DNA of 44,345 nucleotides from Bacteroidota bacterium (lineage in GTDB: Bacteria > Bacteroidota > Bacteroidia > Flavobacteriales > BACL11): the NCBI GenBank assembly GCA_028408365.1, contig JAOOLD010000013.1:1-44345 (forward strand). The letters run 5' to 3'. A program made the translations under genes and the position numbers. Under the pieces are notes generated by a model. That model was not told the DNA's origin. It was given only the letters and a program-made list of their open reading frames with translations, and did no database searches. Positions 25,303-33,457 of this stretch are shown here, one piece after another. How positions within the stretch are numbered: the stretch's first letter is position 1; each line of letters opens with the position of its first letter.

Positions 25303-26811
25303 ATGAAAAAACTTATATCAATTTTTATCTTATCATTACTTTTTATTAATACTAAAGCTTACACGCATTATATAAATTCTGGAAACTTTTATTACAGCCC
25401 AAGCTCACTAACTGTTGATGTCAATGACACAGTTGTTTGGTTAAATGTTCAAGGATTTCATAATGTCAATTTTGATATCTCAAGCACTACTGGTAATTCT
25501 TTCGGTAACCCTGTCTCTTTCATTTCAAGCCCAACTGGAGCTGACACTATTTACATACACAAATTTACAGTTCCAGGCTACTATGAATACGACTGCTCTG
25601 TTGGTTCTCATGCAGCCAGCGGAATGATTGGTAATATAACAGTAAACGCAATTACAGATTGTAATGGCGTAGCTAGCGGGACATCACTAACAGACACTTG
25701 CGGAGTATGTCAGCAAGCTTACATTTATAACTTTGTTACTCACATTCCAACATATCTTAATGACACATTCAATGTTGTATTAGGTCCAACTGAAATCCTA
25801 GTTATGCCAAATGATCCACAAAATCCTCTTTGGAACAGTAGTTGCGACTCATCAGTTTATGACATAATTTCAAATTCTGCTGATCATACGATATTAGAAA
25901 TTGCAATTGATACTTGTGGCCTTGCAAGCACCCTTGATGGACCAGGGCCATTCACTGTCTTTGCTCCAACTGACGCTGCTTTCAATGCACTACCTGCTGG
26001 TACAATATCTAGTTTATTAAGTAACCTTCCTGCGCTTACTGATATTCTAAAATACCACGTAGTTGGTGATAGTGTTATGTCTTCAATGTTGTCTAATGGT
26101 CAAACTGTTACTACACTTGAAGGATCAGATGTTACTGTTACCATCAGTGGTGGTAATGTCTATATTGAAAATGCAATGGTAACTGTTGCTGATATTGTTG
26201 GGGATAATGGAGTTGTACATGTAATTGATGCTGTATTATTACCTCCCTCTCCATCTAATAGCGTTTATGATATAATTTCAAATTCTACTGATCATACGAT
26301 ATTAGAAATTGCAATTGATACTTGTGGCCTTGCAAGCACCCTTGATGGACCAGGGCCATTCACTGTCTTTGCTCCAACTGACGCTGCTTTCAATGCACTA
26401 CCTGCTGGTACAATATCTAGTTTATTAAGTAACCTTCCTGCGCTTACTGATATTCTAAAATACCACGTAGTTGGTGATAGTGTTATGTCTTCAATGTTGT
26501 CTAATGGTCAAACTGTTACTACACTTGAAGGATCAGATGTTACTGTTACCATCAGTGGTGGTAATGTCTATATTGAAAATGCAATGGTAACTGTTGCTGA
26601 TATTGTTGGGGATAATGGAGTTGTACATGTAATTGATGCTGTATTATTACCTCCTTCACCTTCAAATATTAACGAACTAAAGTCAGATGATAAAATAATT
26701 TACACAGTTGATATCCTTGGAAAAATTGTTGTCGATCAAGAGAAGAAGAATATGATTTTATTTGACATTTACGAATCTGGAAAAACAATCAGAAGATTAG
26801 TAATTAATTAA
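25303..26811 (+). CDS. Secreted cupredoxin with two nearly identical fasciclin domains
   Basis: 502 residues; signal peptide about 19 residues. Residues 20-116 form a plastocyanin-like cupredoxin with type 1 copper ligands His53 (GFHNV), Cys98 and His103 (YDCSVGSH) and Met108. A Cys-containing linker (about 118-185) follows, then two fasciclin domains (about 185-320 and 321-456) with TVFAPTDAAFNALP and the closing GVVHVIDAVLLP. The C-terminus (about 457-502) resembles a short, partial T9SS-type sorting segment (YTVDILGKIVVDQEKK). The fasciclin pair arises from a 408-bp tandem DNA duplication. Fasciclin domains usually mediate adhesion; the copper domain may bind copper or carry electrons at the surface. 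Promoter upstream and strong terminator downstream show a single-gene unit. Confidence 0.8.
   Translation: MKKLISIFILSLLFINTKAYTHYINSGNFYYSPSSLTVDVNDTVVWLNVQGFHNVNFDISSTTGNSFGNPVSFISSPTGADTIYIHKFTVPGYYEYDCSVGSHAASGMIGNITVNAITDCNGVASGTSLTDTCGVCQQAYIYNFVTHIPTYLNDTFNVVLGPTEILVMPNDPQNPLWNSSCDSSVYDIISNSADHTILEIAIDTCGLASTLDGPGPFTVFAPTDAAFNALPAGTISSLLSNLPALTDILKYHVVGDSVMSSMLSNGQTVTTLEGSDVTVTISGGNVYIENAMVTVADIVGDNGVVHVIDAVLLPPSPSNSVYDIISNSTDHTILEIAIDTCGLASTLDGPGPFTVFAPTDAAFNALPAGTISSLLSNLPALTDILKYHVVGDSVMSSMLSNGQTVTTLEGSDVTVTISGGNVYIENAMVTVADIVGDNGVVHVIDAVLLPPSPSNINELKSDDKIIYTVDILGKIVVDQEKKNMILFDIYESGKTIRRLVIN
25855..26655 (+). repeat. Tandem 408-bp near-perfect duplication (fasciclin domains)
   Basis: The second copy starts at 26263, exactly 136 codons after the first at 25855. 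Apart from two substitutions near the start of the unit, I found no difference until the last few codons, where TCTCCATCTAAT is TCACCTTCAAAT. Silent positions are conserved too, so the duplication is recent or maintained by gene conversion. Confidence 0.95.
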
Positions 26812-26830
26812 TAACTAAACTTTTCCATAG

Positions 26831-26862
26831 AAAAAAGCCACTCTAAAGAGTGGTTTTTTTTT
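26831..26862. terminator. Rho-independent terminator, A-tract/T-tract hairpin
   Basis: Stem CCACTC/GAGTGG (26838-26843 with 26848-26853), loop TAAA, flanked by six A on the left and nine T on the right, so it could work on both strands. It ends the fasciclin gene unit. Confidence 0.9.
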
Positions 26863-26873
26863 ATCTTCAAATC

Positions 26874-27680
26874 GTGAATAACTTAATCCCTGAAAGAATT
26901 ATATGTATTACAGAAGAAGCTACTGAAACAATTTATTTACTAGGAGAGGAAAAAAGATTAATAGGAATATCTGGGTTCACGAAAAGACCAAAAATTGCAA
27001 AAAAGCAAAAAGAAATAGTATCAACTTTTTTAGATGCTGACATTGAAAAAATAATAGAGTTAGAACCAGACTTAGTAATTGGATTCTCAGATATTCAGTC
27101 ATCAATAGCAGAAAAACTAATAAAAAAAGGAGTAACTGTTTTAATTAATAATTATAGGTCTATTAACGGAATTTTTAAAATGATATATAATGTGGGTTGT
27201 TTAGTTGGAAAAAGTGAAGCCTCTAAAGATTTAATTAATGAAATAAAAAATAAACATAAACAAATAGCTAACAAAACATCCAAATGGAAAAAAAAACCAA
27301 AGGTATATTTTGAAGAATGGGATAATCCTCAAATCAGTGGAATTAAATGGGTGAGTGAGATAATACATCTTTGTGGTGGTAATGACATTTTTATTGAACA
27401 TTCAAAAGAATCATTAGCAAAGGATAGAATAATAAGCTCTAATGATGTAATTAAAAAAAATCCAGATATTATTATTGCGTCATGGTGTGGAAAAAAAGTA
27501 AAAAAGGAAAAAATTAAAAAAAGAAATGGTTGGGAAAAAATTAAAGCTGTTAATAATAACGAAATTTATGAAATAAAATCAGAGATTATTCTACAGCCAG
27601 GACCTGCTTCAATAACAGATGGAGTTGAGTTAATACACGAGATTTTTAGCGATTGGTATAAACGCAACATTGTTTCATAA
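26874..27680 (+). CDS. BtuF/FhuD-like substrate-binding protein without signal peptide
   Basis: 268 residues from GTG at 26874; the in-frame GTG at 26850 lies inside the terminator stem and is rejected. The two-lobe periplasmic-binding fold of the B12/iron-siderophore type is shown by PERIICITEEATETIYLLG, IIELEPDLVIGFSDIQ, GIKWVSEIIHLCGGNDIF and IKSEIILQPGPASITDG. There is no signal peptide or lipobox, so it would stay in the cytoplasm unless the true start is missed. Family members without a signal occur as putative cobalamin-binding proteins. No ABC permease or ATPase is adjacent. The protein is very Lys-rich. Confidence 0.7.
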   Translation: MNNLIPERIICITEEATETIYLLGEEKRLIGISGFTKRPKIAKKQKEIVSTFLDADIEKIIELEPDLVIGFSDIQSSIAEKLIKKGVTVLINNYRSINGIFKMIYNVGCLVGKSEASKDLINEIKNKHKQIANKTSKWKKKPKVYFEEWDNPQISGIKWVSEIIHLCGGNDIFIEHSKESLAKDRIISSNDVIKKNPDIIIASWCGKKVKKEKIKKRNGWEKIKAVNNNEIYEIKSEIILQPGPASITDGVELIHEIFSDWYKRNIVS

Positions 27681-27710
27681 TAATATTATTGCAGCTTTGT
27701 TTCATATTTA

Positions 27711-27738
27711 TTGATTATTAATTTATTTGATATTTTTG
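27711..27738 (+). promoter_or_regulatory. Bacteroidota-type promoter
   Basis: TTG at 27711-27713, 17 bp, TATTTTTG at 27731-27738 (TAnnTTTG). It ends 4 bp before the ATG of the DUF4920-like gene, implying a very short or absent leader. Confidence 0.45.
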
Positions 27739-27742
27739 AATT

Positions 27743-28183
27743 ATGAAAAATATAATTTTAATCCTGTTGATCATAATTTCAAGCTGTACTCAGAGTACGG
27801 ATAATTATGGTGAAATCATAACTAAAAACAATATAAGCACCTTGCCATCTGTTATATCAGAACTAAAAAACTCAGGTCAAATAGAGACTACTCTTTCTGG
27901 AAAAATAATCTCAACTTGCCCTAAGAAAGGTTGTTGGATGAGAGTTGAAACTGGAAATGACACTCTTTTTATAAAATTCAAGGACTATGGATTTTTTGTT
28001 CCTAAATCTGGTGTTGATGGAAAAGAAGTAGTATTCAAAGGAACTGCCTTTTATGATACTGTTAGTGTAGCTGATCAAAAACATTATGCTCAAGATGCAG
28101 GGAAATCTAAAGATGAGATAGAACAAATAGTCGATGATCAATATAAGCTTTCTTTTATAGCGGATGGAGTAATAATAGAGTAG
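27743..28183 (+). CDS. DUF4920-like lipoprotein
   Basis: 146 residues; lipobox ISSC with lipid Cys15. The domain is an OB-like beta-barrel with the signature ISTCPKKGCWMRV (Cys59, Cys64, Trp65), which I associate with DUF4920. The two Cys and the Met are a plausible metal or redox site, but no function is established to my knowledge. It is 1 bp ahead of the next gene, a haem-motif lipoprotein, so the two probably act together in the cell envelope. Confidence 0.7.
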   Translation: MKNIILILLIIISSCTQSTDNYGEIITKNNISTLPSVISELKNSGQIETTLSGKIISTCPKKGCWMRVETGNDTLFIKFKDYGFFVPKSGVDGKEVVFKGTAFYDTVSVADQKHYAQDAGKSKDEIEQIVDDQYKLSFIADGVIIE

Positions 28184-28184
28184 C

Positions 28185-28577
28185 GTGAAAAAAACCTTCA
28201 TAATTTTTATTTCATTATTTCTGTTTTCGTGTGTCAACAAAGGAATAATAGATCCAAACGAAGCAAGTGAAATGGCGTTAAACATGAGAATAATGACAAA
28301 AGAATTAGAAGTTGCAAAATATAAAATTGAAAACGATGAGAAATTTGATAACATATCTTTTGATTTTAACAAAATACATAACCAAAAAGCAACAGACTCA
28401 ACTTTTTACACTGAAAGTTTAAAGCCAATGTCAGAGTCTTTTCACAGAACTGTTGAAAATTTCAATAACTTTCCAAACTCAGAAAACTACAACAACATAG
28501 TAACTAGCTGTGTTCAATGTCATAACTACATTTGCTCAGGTCCTCTTGTAAAAATCAATAAACTTTATCTAAACTAG
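28185..28577 (+). CDS. Small lipoprotein with one c-type haem motif
   Basis: 130 residues from GTG, one base after the previous stop. Lipobox LFSC with lipid Cys16. A helical region ends in SCVQCHNYICSGPL, whose CVQCH (Cys109, Cys112, His113) is a c-type haem attachment motif. A Met ligand is possible upstream (Met82). Likely a small membrane-attached cytochrome. Its last 4 bases overlap the end of the convergent Fur-like gene. Confidence 0.6.
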   Translation: MKKTFIIFISLFLFSCVNKGIIDPNEASEMALNMRIMTKELEVAKYKIENDEKFDNISFDFNKIHNQKATDSTFYTESLKPMSESFHRTVENFNNFPNSENYNNIVTSCVQCHNYICSGPLVKINKLYLN

Positions 28578-28978
28578 TTACAGAGATTGCATTTACCTGA
28601 AATAATTGATTCGCTTTGATGAACCTCATAATCTGGCTCAATATCAAAGCTTATAATTTTGTTATTCAAAAAAGTAAGATTATTGCAATACATACAATAA
28701 AAATAAACTGATTGTTCAAAAGAATCCGAACTTTTATGGATATTGCGATTTAAAGAAAGAAACTTTTTGTTTTCAAAGCTTAGTTCTTTAATTATTTTAA
28801 ACTTTATTAGAACTTTAACTGTTCTGTAGAATGTTACTCTATCAAACTCTTTAATATTTTTTTTTATATCATCTAAACTTGAAACTTCATTTTCTAAAAG
28901 AAATGCAAGAACTTCTTTTCTTAAAGGAGTAATTGAAAGACCTGACTTTTTTAGTAAATAATTAACTTTATTTATCAT
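28574..28978 (-). CDS. Divergent Fur-family regulator at the end of the 12-gene operon
   Basis: 134 residues. The winged helix has RVTFYRTVKVLIKFKII (about 47-63). The structural zinc pairs CMYC (95-98) and CNLC (130-133) are kept, but the His-rich regulatory site of Fur proteins is largely missing (only HKSSDSFEQ precedes the first pair). It may therefore sense something else or be metal-insensitive. Its ATG overlaps the stop of the Nudix-type regulator gene by one base (TAATG), so the two regulators are co-translated and lie at the tail of the glycan operon. Confidence 0.7.
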   Translation of the reverse strand: MINKVNYLLKKSGLSITPLRKEVLAFLLENEVSSLDDIKKNIKEFDRVTFYRTVKVLIKFKIIKELSFENKKFLSLNRNIHKSSDSFEQSVYFYCMYCNNLTFLNNKIISFDIEPDYEVHQSESIISGKCNLCN

Positions 28979-29658
28979 TAGTTTTTAGAAAACTGGTACA
29001 AAAAAGCGGGCTTGTGAGGCACACCTTCCTGTCTTTCCTCTGTTCTTTTAATATTTTCAACTTTCAAAATATTTTTTCTAAAATTTCTTTTATCGAGTTT
29101 TTGATTTAAAATTATTTCATGCAGATTTTGAAGTTGAGACAATGTGAATTTTCGAGGCAATAAATTAGAGATAAACTCATTATTCATTTGATTTCTTAAA
29201 AACTCTATTCCTTTGTTTAATATTATATTGTGATCGAAAGCCATATTTTTGGGCACATCATCTATAGAGACCCACTCAACTTCAAAAGCGAAAGATGATG
29301 GTCCAGGCTTATAGTCCTCCATTTTAACTAGAGCCATATAGCCTATTGTAACAACTCTCTCTTTTGGTCTTTTTCTATAAATATTTAACCAGTCTTGATC
29401 TTTTTTATGCTTTGTTCTGTTTGGGTTTCCAAAAGTGTAAAATTGCTTTAAAAAAACATCACTTAGTGAGGTTAAATTTTTTAGTATTCTTTTAGAAGCG
29501 GTATTTAAATCCTCATCGTAACCAACAAGATCTCCAGGCAGTGCATATTGCAAATCATTATCCTTATTAATAATTTTCTTGATTAAAAGTGCCTTTAATT
29601 TTTGATCATCACTATATCCAAGAACTAAGCAGTCTATTGATAAATTTATTTGTTCCAT
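28978..29658 (-). CDS. Nudix-domain transcription regulator, NrtR/AraR-like
   Basis: 226 residues. Residues 1-155 form a Nudix fold whose catalytic box is degenerate (GDLVGYDEDLNTASKRILKN lacks the REXXEE core), as in sensor-type members. Residues about 160-226 are the winged helix typical of NrtR-type regulators (LLPRKFTLSQLQNLHEIIL, then EGVPHKPAFLYQF). In Bacteroidota, relatives of this architecture control sugar use (the arabinose regulator of Bacteroides thetaiotaomicron is an example I recall) or NAD metabolism. It starts 4 bp after the GH-A gene, so it is probably an autoregulated local regulator. Ligand unknown; a sugar or sugar phosphate is inferred. Confidence 0.8.
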   Translation of the reverse strand: MEQINLSIDCLVLGYSDDQKLKALLIKKIINKDNDLQYALPGDLVGYDEDLNTASKRILKNLTSLSDVFLKQFYTFGNPNRTKHKKDQDWLNIYRKRPKERVVTIGYMALVKMEDYKPGPSSFAFEVEWVSIDDVPKNMAFDHNIILNKGIEFLRNQMNNEFISNLLPRKFTLSQLQNLHEIILNQKLDKRNFRKNILKVENIKRTEERQEGVPHKPAFLYQFSKN

Positions 29659-29662
29659 ATAT

Positions 29663-30931
29663 CTATTTTACGTAAAAAGGGAAATTTGCTGTTGCAACAT
29701 TTTTTTGTCCATCATCAGCGTATACAAAAATTCTATAAGCACCTCTTTTCAATGGTGCTTTAAATTTCAAATTTCCATTCTCATTACTGATAATATTAAT
29801 ATTAACTTTTTCTAAGGATTTTTGAAAATCTCCACCTTCCACTTTTTGATAATTTTCTGGTAATACTTCAAAATAATAATTCAATTTATCTCCCTCAGGG
29901 TCATAAATTTTTGTACTCAATTCACAAACATCTTTTTTTGAGATTTTTACACTTTCATATCTTGTTTTTTGATTTAGTAAAATCTTATCAATTACAGGAG
30001 CCTTATTTCTATTTGAATTCTTCCAATTGCCATTTAAAACATCTACACTTTGAGTTGCATAACCATCCTTTGAAAAAATACCGTACCATGTTGGTGTTTC
30101 CTCTTGTTTGTAGCCCCAAAGAAAACAATAACTTCCAAGGCATAAATTACTATCATTTACAATATGACTGTACGCGTTATTTCTAACCTCGGCTTTTTCT
30201 TTGCTTGTAAGCTCGATTGATGCTTTCCAAGTAGTTTTAGATGACTCCCAATGACCAAACGGGCCCCATTCAGTTACCATATATGGTTTATCCCAGCAGG
30301 ACTGTCTGATCATTTTTGATAAAGCACTAATCCCACCGTATGTATTAATTCCTAAAATATCAATGCTTGGGCATGATGTTTTAATTAAATAAGCCTCAGC
30401 AGGATCAAAGCCAGCGGTCACTGTCATAACAGGATGTTTTTTATCAACACTTTTTATCATCGCAGCAATATCTTCTACCGCATTCCATACTTTGAAGTTT
30501 TTGTAAAACAGATCCATTTCGTTGCCTACAGCCCACATAAGAAGAGCAGGATGATCTTTGAATTCATTTATTGTTTTTTTAAAAGATTCTAATTGTCCTT
30601 CTACAGCATACTCATCATCGTAATTAAAACCATGCCTCTCGTGACCAACCCAAAGTCCTAAACAAACAGTTATTCCAAGTTTATGAGCATCATCAAGTAT
30701 TTGCTTTGCATTATCGACACCCCATGTTCTAATTGAATTTCCTCCAATATCTTTAAGCTGATTTAAATACTGATATCCTCCAGCCCCCTTAACAAAATAA
30801 TTCTCGCCATTTCTAATCAACTCATATCCTGTATTTGTTTTTACAATATAAGTACCTAGATCAAGCTCGTTACTTGCAAATGACTGTAAATAGAACAATG
30901 AAAGAAAAAGTATTTGTATGCACTTAATCAT
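29663..30931 (-). CDS. Cassette B: secreted clan GH-A glycoside hydrolase
   Basis: 422 residues; signal peptide about 20 residues (SFAS). Same architecture as the enzyme at 8865: TIM barrel with acid/base Glu138 in WAVGNEMD, nucleophile Glu221 in VTEWG, then a C-terminal beta-sandwich with RGAYRIFVYADDG. Long blocks are shared (NDEYAV/DDEYAV, KDHPALL, NFKVW, LGSYCFLWG.KQE, TWYGIF/TWHGMF). Differences cluster around the nucleophile (GPFGHWES against GVNGPFEA), so the subsite specificities may differ. It overlaps the T9SS binding-protein gene by 4 bp. Confidence 0.8.
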   Translation of the reverse strand: MIKCIQILFLSLFYLQSFASNELDLGTYIVKTNTGYELIRNGENYFVKGAGGYQYLNQLKDIGGNSIRTWGVDNAKQILDDAHKLGITVCLGLWVGHERHGFNYDDEYAVEGQLESFKKTINEFKDHPALLMWAVGNEMDLFYKNFKVWNAVEDIAAMIKSVDKKHPVMTVTAGFDPAEAYLIKTSCPSIDILGINTYGGISALSKMIRQSCWDKPYMVTEWGPFGHWESSKTTWKASIELTSKEKAEVRNNAYSHIVNDSNLCLGSYCFLWGYKQEETPTWYGIFSKDGYATQSVDVLNGNWKNSNRNKAPVIDKILLNQKTRYESVKISKKDVCELSTKIYDPEGDKLNYYFEVLPENYQKVEGGDFQKSLEKVNINIISNENGNLKFKAPLKRGAYRIFVYADDGQKNVATANFPFYVK

Positions 30932-32235
30932 TTAACACTTATTTTTTTTGTAAGAATATTGTTTTTAGAACGAATTATCATACTGTATATTCCTGAAGAT
31001 AATTCTAAGCTGATATTATTTATAGATTTTGGATTGTAAATTCTTCCTTTTTTCACTTGTATTCCTTTGCTGTCATATATGAAAAAATCAAACTCTGAGT
31101 TATTGATACTACTTTTTATAAATAATTTATCATCAACTGGATTAGGAAAAATAGTAACCAACTGATCATTGAGCTCAATAGTGTTGGATGGAGATGAGGA
31201 CAAACCAATATTGTCAATGTAGTATACATCAAAATTAACTACTCCCTGGTCGAGGAATAAGACAAATCTGCTAATATTCTGACTTGATACACTTGACAAA
31301 TCGAATGGAAATTGCTGCCACTGATTAGCAGAAGAAATTGTTCTGTTAAAAGAAATAACTTCAGTTGTATCATCTTGAAAAGATATTTTAAATGGTCTAG
31401 GAGGTCCGTAAAGTTGAATTCTGAAAATATTATTTGAACTTAGATTAAGAGATCCGGCTGAGAAATTTGCAATTAAAACATCTTCTCCATTTGAATCAGG
31501 AACTCTTGTATATTTAGCTGAATACTTGCTTGTATTAACCGGACCAACAGCAGGATTATAGCTTTGTAGTAACTGACCACTCATATAACCAAAATTAATA
31601 TTCCAGTTACAGTCCCAATCTTGAAAATCAGATTGAGGGTTGGAAACGAATCCATTGCATGGCCCATTTACCTCTGGCCCCATTAGATTATCAAAATAAT
31701 AAGTATCATCTGTATTTGTTGCAGGATTGAATAATAAAATAATTGAAGTAATGCCCACATTTGATAAACTAGGATCAGGTTGACCATTAAACACAAGCTC
31801 TACAGTTTCCCACTGATTAGCTACAGTAGTAACTCCAATATATTCACTGTGTCTTCCAGTTGGATAATTTGTAGGAGTAGCGGTTGTTGAATCCTCAAGA
31901 GTAATTTGTATTGGTATACCTACTGCAGGACTATAAACATCAATTTTCATTTTTTTTGCTCCAGAAATATAATCTGAGACATCAAACATTGGTCCATTTG
32001 CAATGATTTCTAAAACATCATAAGTTTCAGCAATATTCCTTTCGTACTTAGCACAAAAATCAGATGAATTTACTGAGTTCGGAGAGGGATTTGCAGTGTT
32101 AATTGTCATCACCCCATGAATAAAGTTATAATACCCTATTCTTTTTTGCTCAAAATCATCCCATACTTCCTGTGAGAAAATAGATTGAATTGAAATTAAA
32201 GAAAGTGTGACAATTGCAAAGATTTTTTTGATCAT
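30928..32235 (-). CDS. Cassette B: T9SS-secreted protein with two binding-type beta-sandwiches
   Basis: 435 residues; signal peptide ending SIFSQ. Two similar jelly-roll domains (about 24-190, starting EVWDDFEQKRIGYY, and about 200-350, starting NPQSDFQDWDCNW) each close with a YYFDNL/YYIDNIGL strand, as in CBM4/11 and CIA30-like folds. A T9SS type A sorting domain ends the protein (about 360-435, VTIFPNPVDDKLFI). No catalytic residues were seen. It is present only in cassette B, between the double-sandwich lipoprotein and the GH-A enzyme. Likely released or surface-attached glycan binding. Confidence 0.65.
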   Translation of the reverse strand: MIKKIFAIVTLSLISIQSIFSQEVWDDFEQKRIGYYNFIHGVMTINTANPSPNSVNSSDFCAKYERNIAETYDVLEIIANGPMFDVSDYISGAKKMKIDVYSPAVGIPIQITLEDSTTATPTNYPTGRHSEYIGVTTVANQWETVELVFNGQPDPSLSNVGITSIILLFNPATNTDDTYYFDNLMGPEVNGPCNGFVSNPQSDFQDWDCNWNINFGYMSGQLLQSYNPAVGPVNTSKYSAKYTRVPDSNGEDVLIANFSAGSLNLSSNNIFRIQLYGPPRPFKISFQDDTTEVISFNRTISSANQWQQFPFDLSSVSSQNISRFVLFLDQGVVNFDVYYIDNIGLSSSPSNTIELNDQLVTIFPNPVDDKLFIKSSINNSEFDFFIYDSKGIQVKKGRIYNPKSINNISLELSSGIYSMIIRSKNNILTKKISVK

Positions 32236-32239
32236 TTTA

Positions 32240-33457
32240 TTATTTTTTTGTAATGTATAATTTAGTTAGTTCTATATTGGTATCTTCTTCAAAGCTAAAA
32301 GATATTTGTTTTAATCTTTTAAAATCAATTTTAGATTTTCTAATTGGAAATTGTTTAAAACTCATGCTGATTTTACTAGAAAGACCTTTTGTAAATTTTC
32401 TTCCATCTTCACTGCTCAATGACATTTTTTTTCCACTGTAATCTTCAAAAACAATATCAAATGGCTTATATAAAACTTCATTAAATTCCATCTCCAAGAA
32501 TAATCTTTTAAAGTCATTACTTAGGTCAGTGTACATCCAGCTATTCCAACTAATGGCTATATTTTTCCAATCACAAATATCACTTTCAATTGAAATATTT
32601 ATCGATTTTTTTTCTGGATTAATTTTAAAATTTGAACAATATCTCTCATCAATTCCAAAAATAACTTCTTTATTCACATCTAATATATTAATAGGAAATA
32701 TTGTATCCTGAATTGTTAATTGAGCCGGCACTTTTTTATATTTAAAATCAAATGGGACTAGCCTCATTTCATCAATATATACATCAACTTTATTAAATGC
32801 TTGTAACATTATTTGTTTAATATTTGTTAAATCTATTTCATCATTTATATCAAATGAAAAAGTGGAGAGTGGGATAATAATTTTTGTCCATTCGTTACCA
32901 ATTACCCCACCCTCGATTCCTAAATAATTTGCAGTTGCATAACATTGTTTGGATGAGTAGTCTTCTAAAATAAAAACAATAGGCAAAGCATATATTGGAT
33001 TACCATCTACTCTAGCATAAAACTCAATTGCTGCATACTCTAAAGCAGGAACAATATTTTTACCTACCCAGGATGCCCATCCAATACCCATCCCAATCCA
33101 TTCGCAGTCTATATTTTTGACTTGTAGATGAAGTGAATTTTTTGGCTTTCGAACTTTAACATTTAATGAAATCTCAGGTAATTCACTAGACATTTCAGTA
33201 TCAGAAAGTTCATCATTATTTTTTATTTTTTCTTGTCTTATCATCTCCATACTCATAGACTTATCTAATGTTGAATATGTAAAAGATTTACAGTCATCTT
33301 CTTCAATACCCCATATTTCATCAGTTCCACCAGTTGAAAAGATTTCAAGGGCAGTGAACCCCTTTATTCCTTCATTATTTTTTATTTCTTTTTCATACAA
33401 TGTTTGTTTTGAAACAGAGCAAGAACTAATAAGAAATATTAATAAAATTCTTTTCAT
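32240..33457 (-). CDS. Cassette B: lipoprotein with two carbohydrate-binding-like beta-sandwiches
   Basis: 405 residues; lipobox LISSC with lipid Cys13. Counterpart of the 391-residue lipoprotein at 10127: WGIEEDDCKSF, CEWIGMGIGWASWVGKNI, AAIEFYAR, VFILEDYSSKQC, WTKIIIPLSTF in the first half, and FGIDERYCSNF, WKNIAISWNSWMYTDL in the second. An acidic, Glu/Asp-rich insertion (about 75-100) in the first half is absent from the cassette A copy. Directly abuts the preceding lipoprotein gene (no gap). Confidence 0.65.
   Translation of the reverse strand: MKRILLIFLISSCSVSKQTLYEKEIKNNEGIKGFTALEIFSTGGTDEIWGIEEDDCKSFTYSTLDKSMSMEMIRQEKIKNNDELSDTEMSSELPEISLNVKVRKPKNSLHLQVKNIDCEWIGMGIGWASWVGKNIVPALEYAAIEFYARVDGNPIYALPIVFILEDYSSKQCYATANYLGIEGGVIGNEWTKIIIPLSTFSFDINDEIDLTNIKQIMLQAFNKVDVYIDEMRLVPFDFKYKKVPAQLTIQDTIFPINILDVNKEVIFGIDERYCSNFKINPEKKSINISIESDICDWKNIAISWNSWMYTDLSNDFKRLFLEMEFNEVLYKPFDIVFEDYSGKKMSLSSEDGRKFTKGLSSKISMSFKQFPIRKSKIDFKRLKQISFSFEEDTNIELTKLYITKK

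Noticed and set aside
26850-26873. GTG at 26850 as start of the BtuF-like gene
   Set aside because: It lies inside the terminator hairpin; the next in-frame GTG at 26874 fits the fold better.
27911-28372. 153-residue open frame on the minus strand
   Set aside because: It covers parts of two well-supported plus-strand lipoprotein genes and shows no recognisable domain.
19141-28577. Central block as a genomic island splitting the two cassettes
   Set aside because: It holds ordinary housekeeping-type genes and a tRNA with no integrase, direct repeats or attachment site; the composition looks like the rest.
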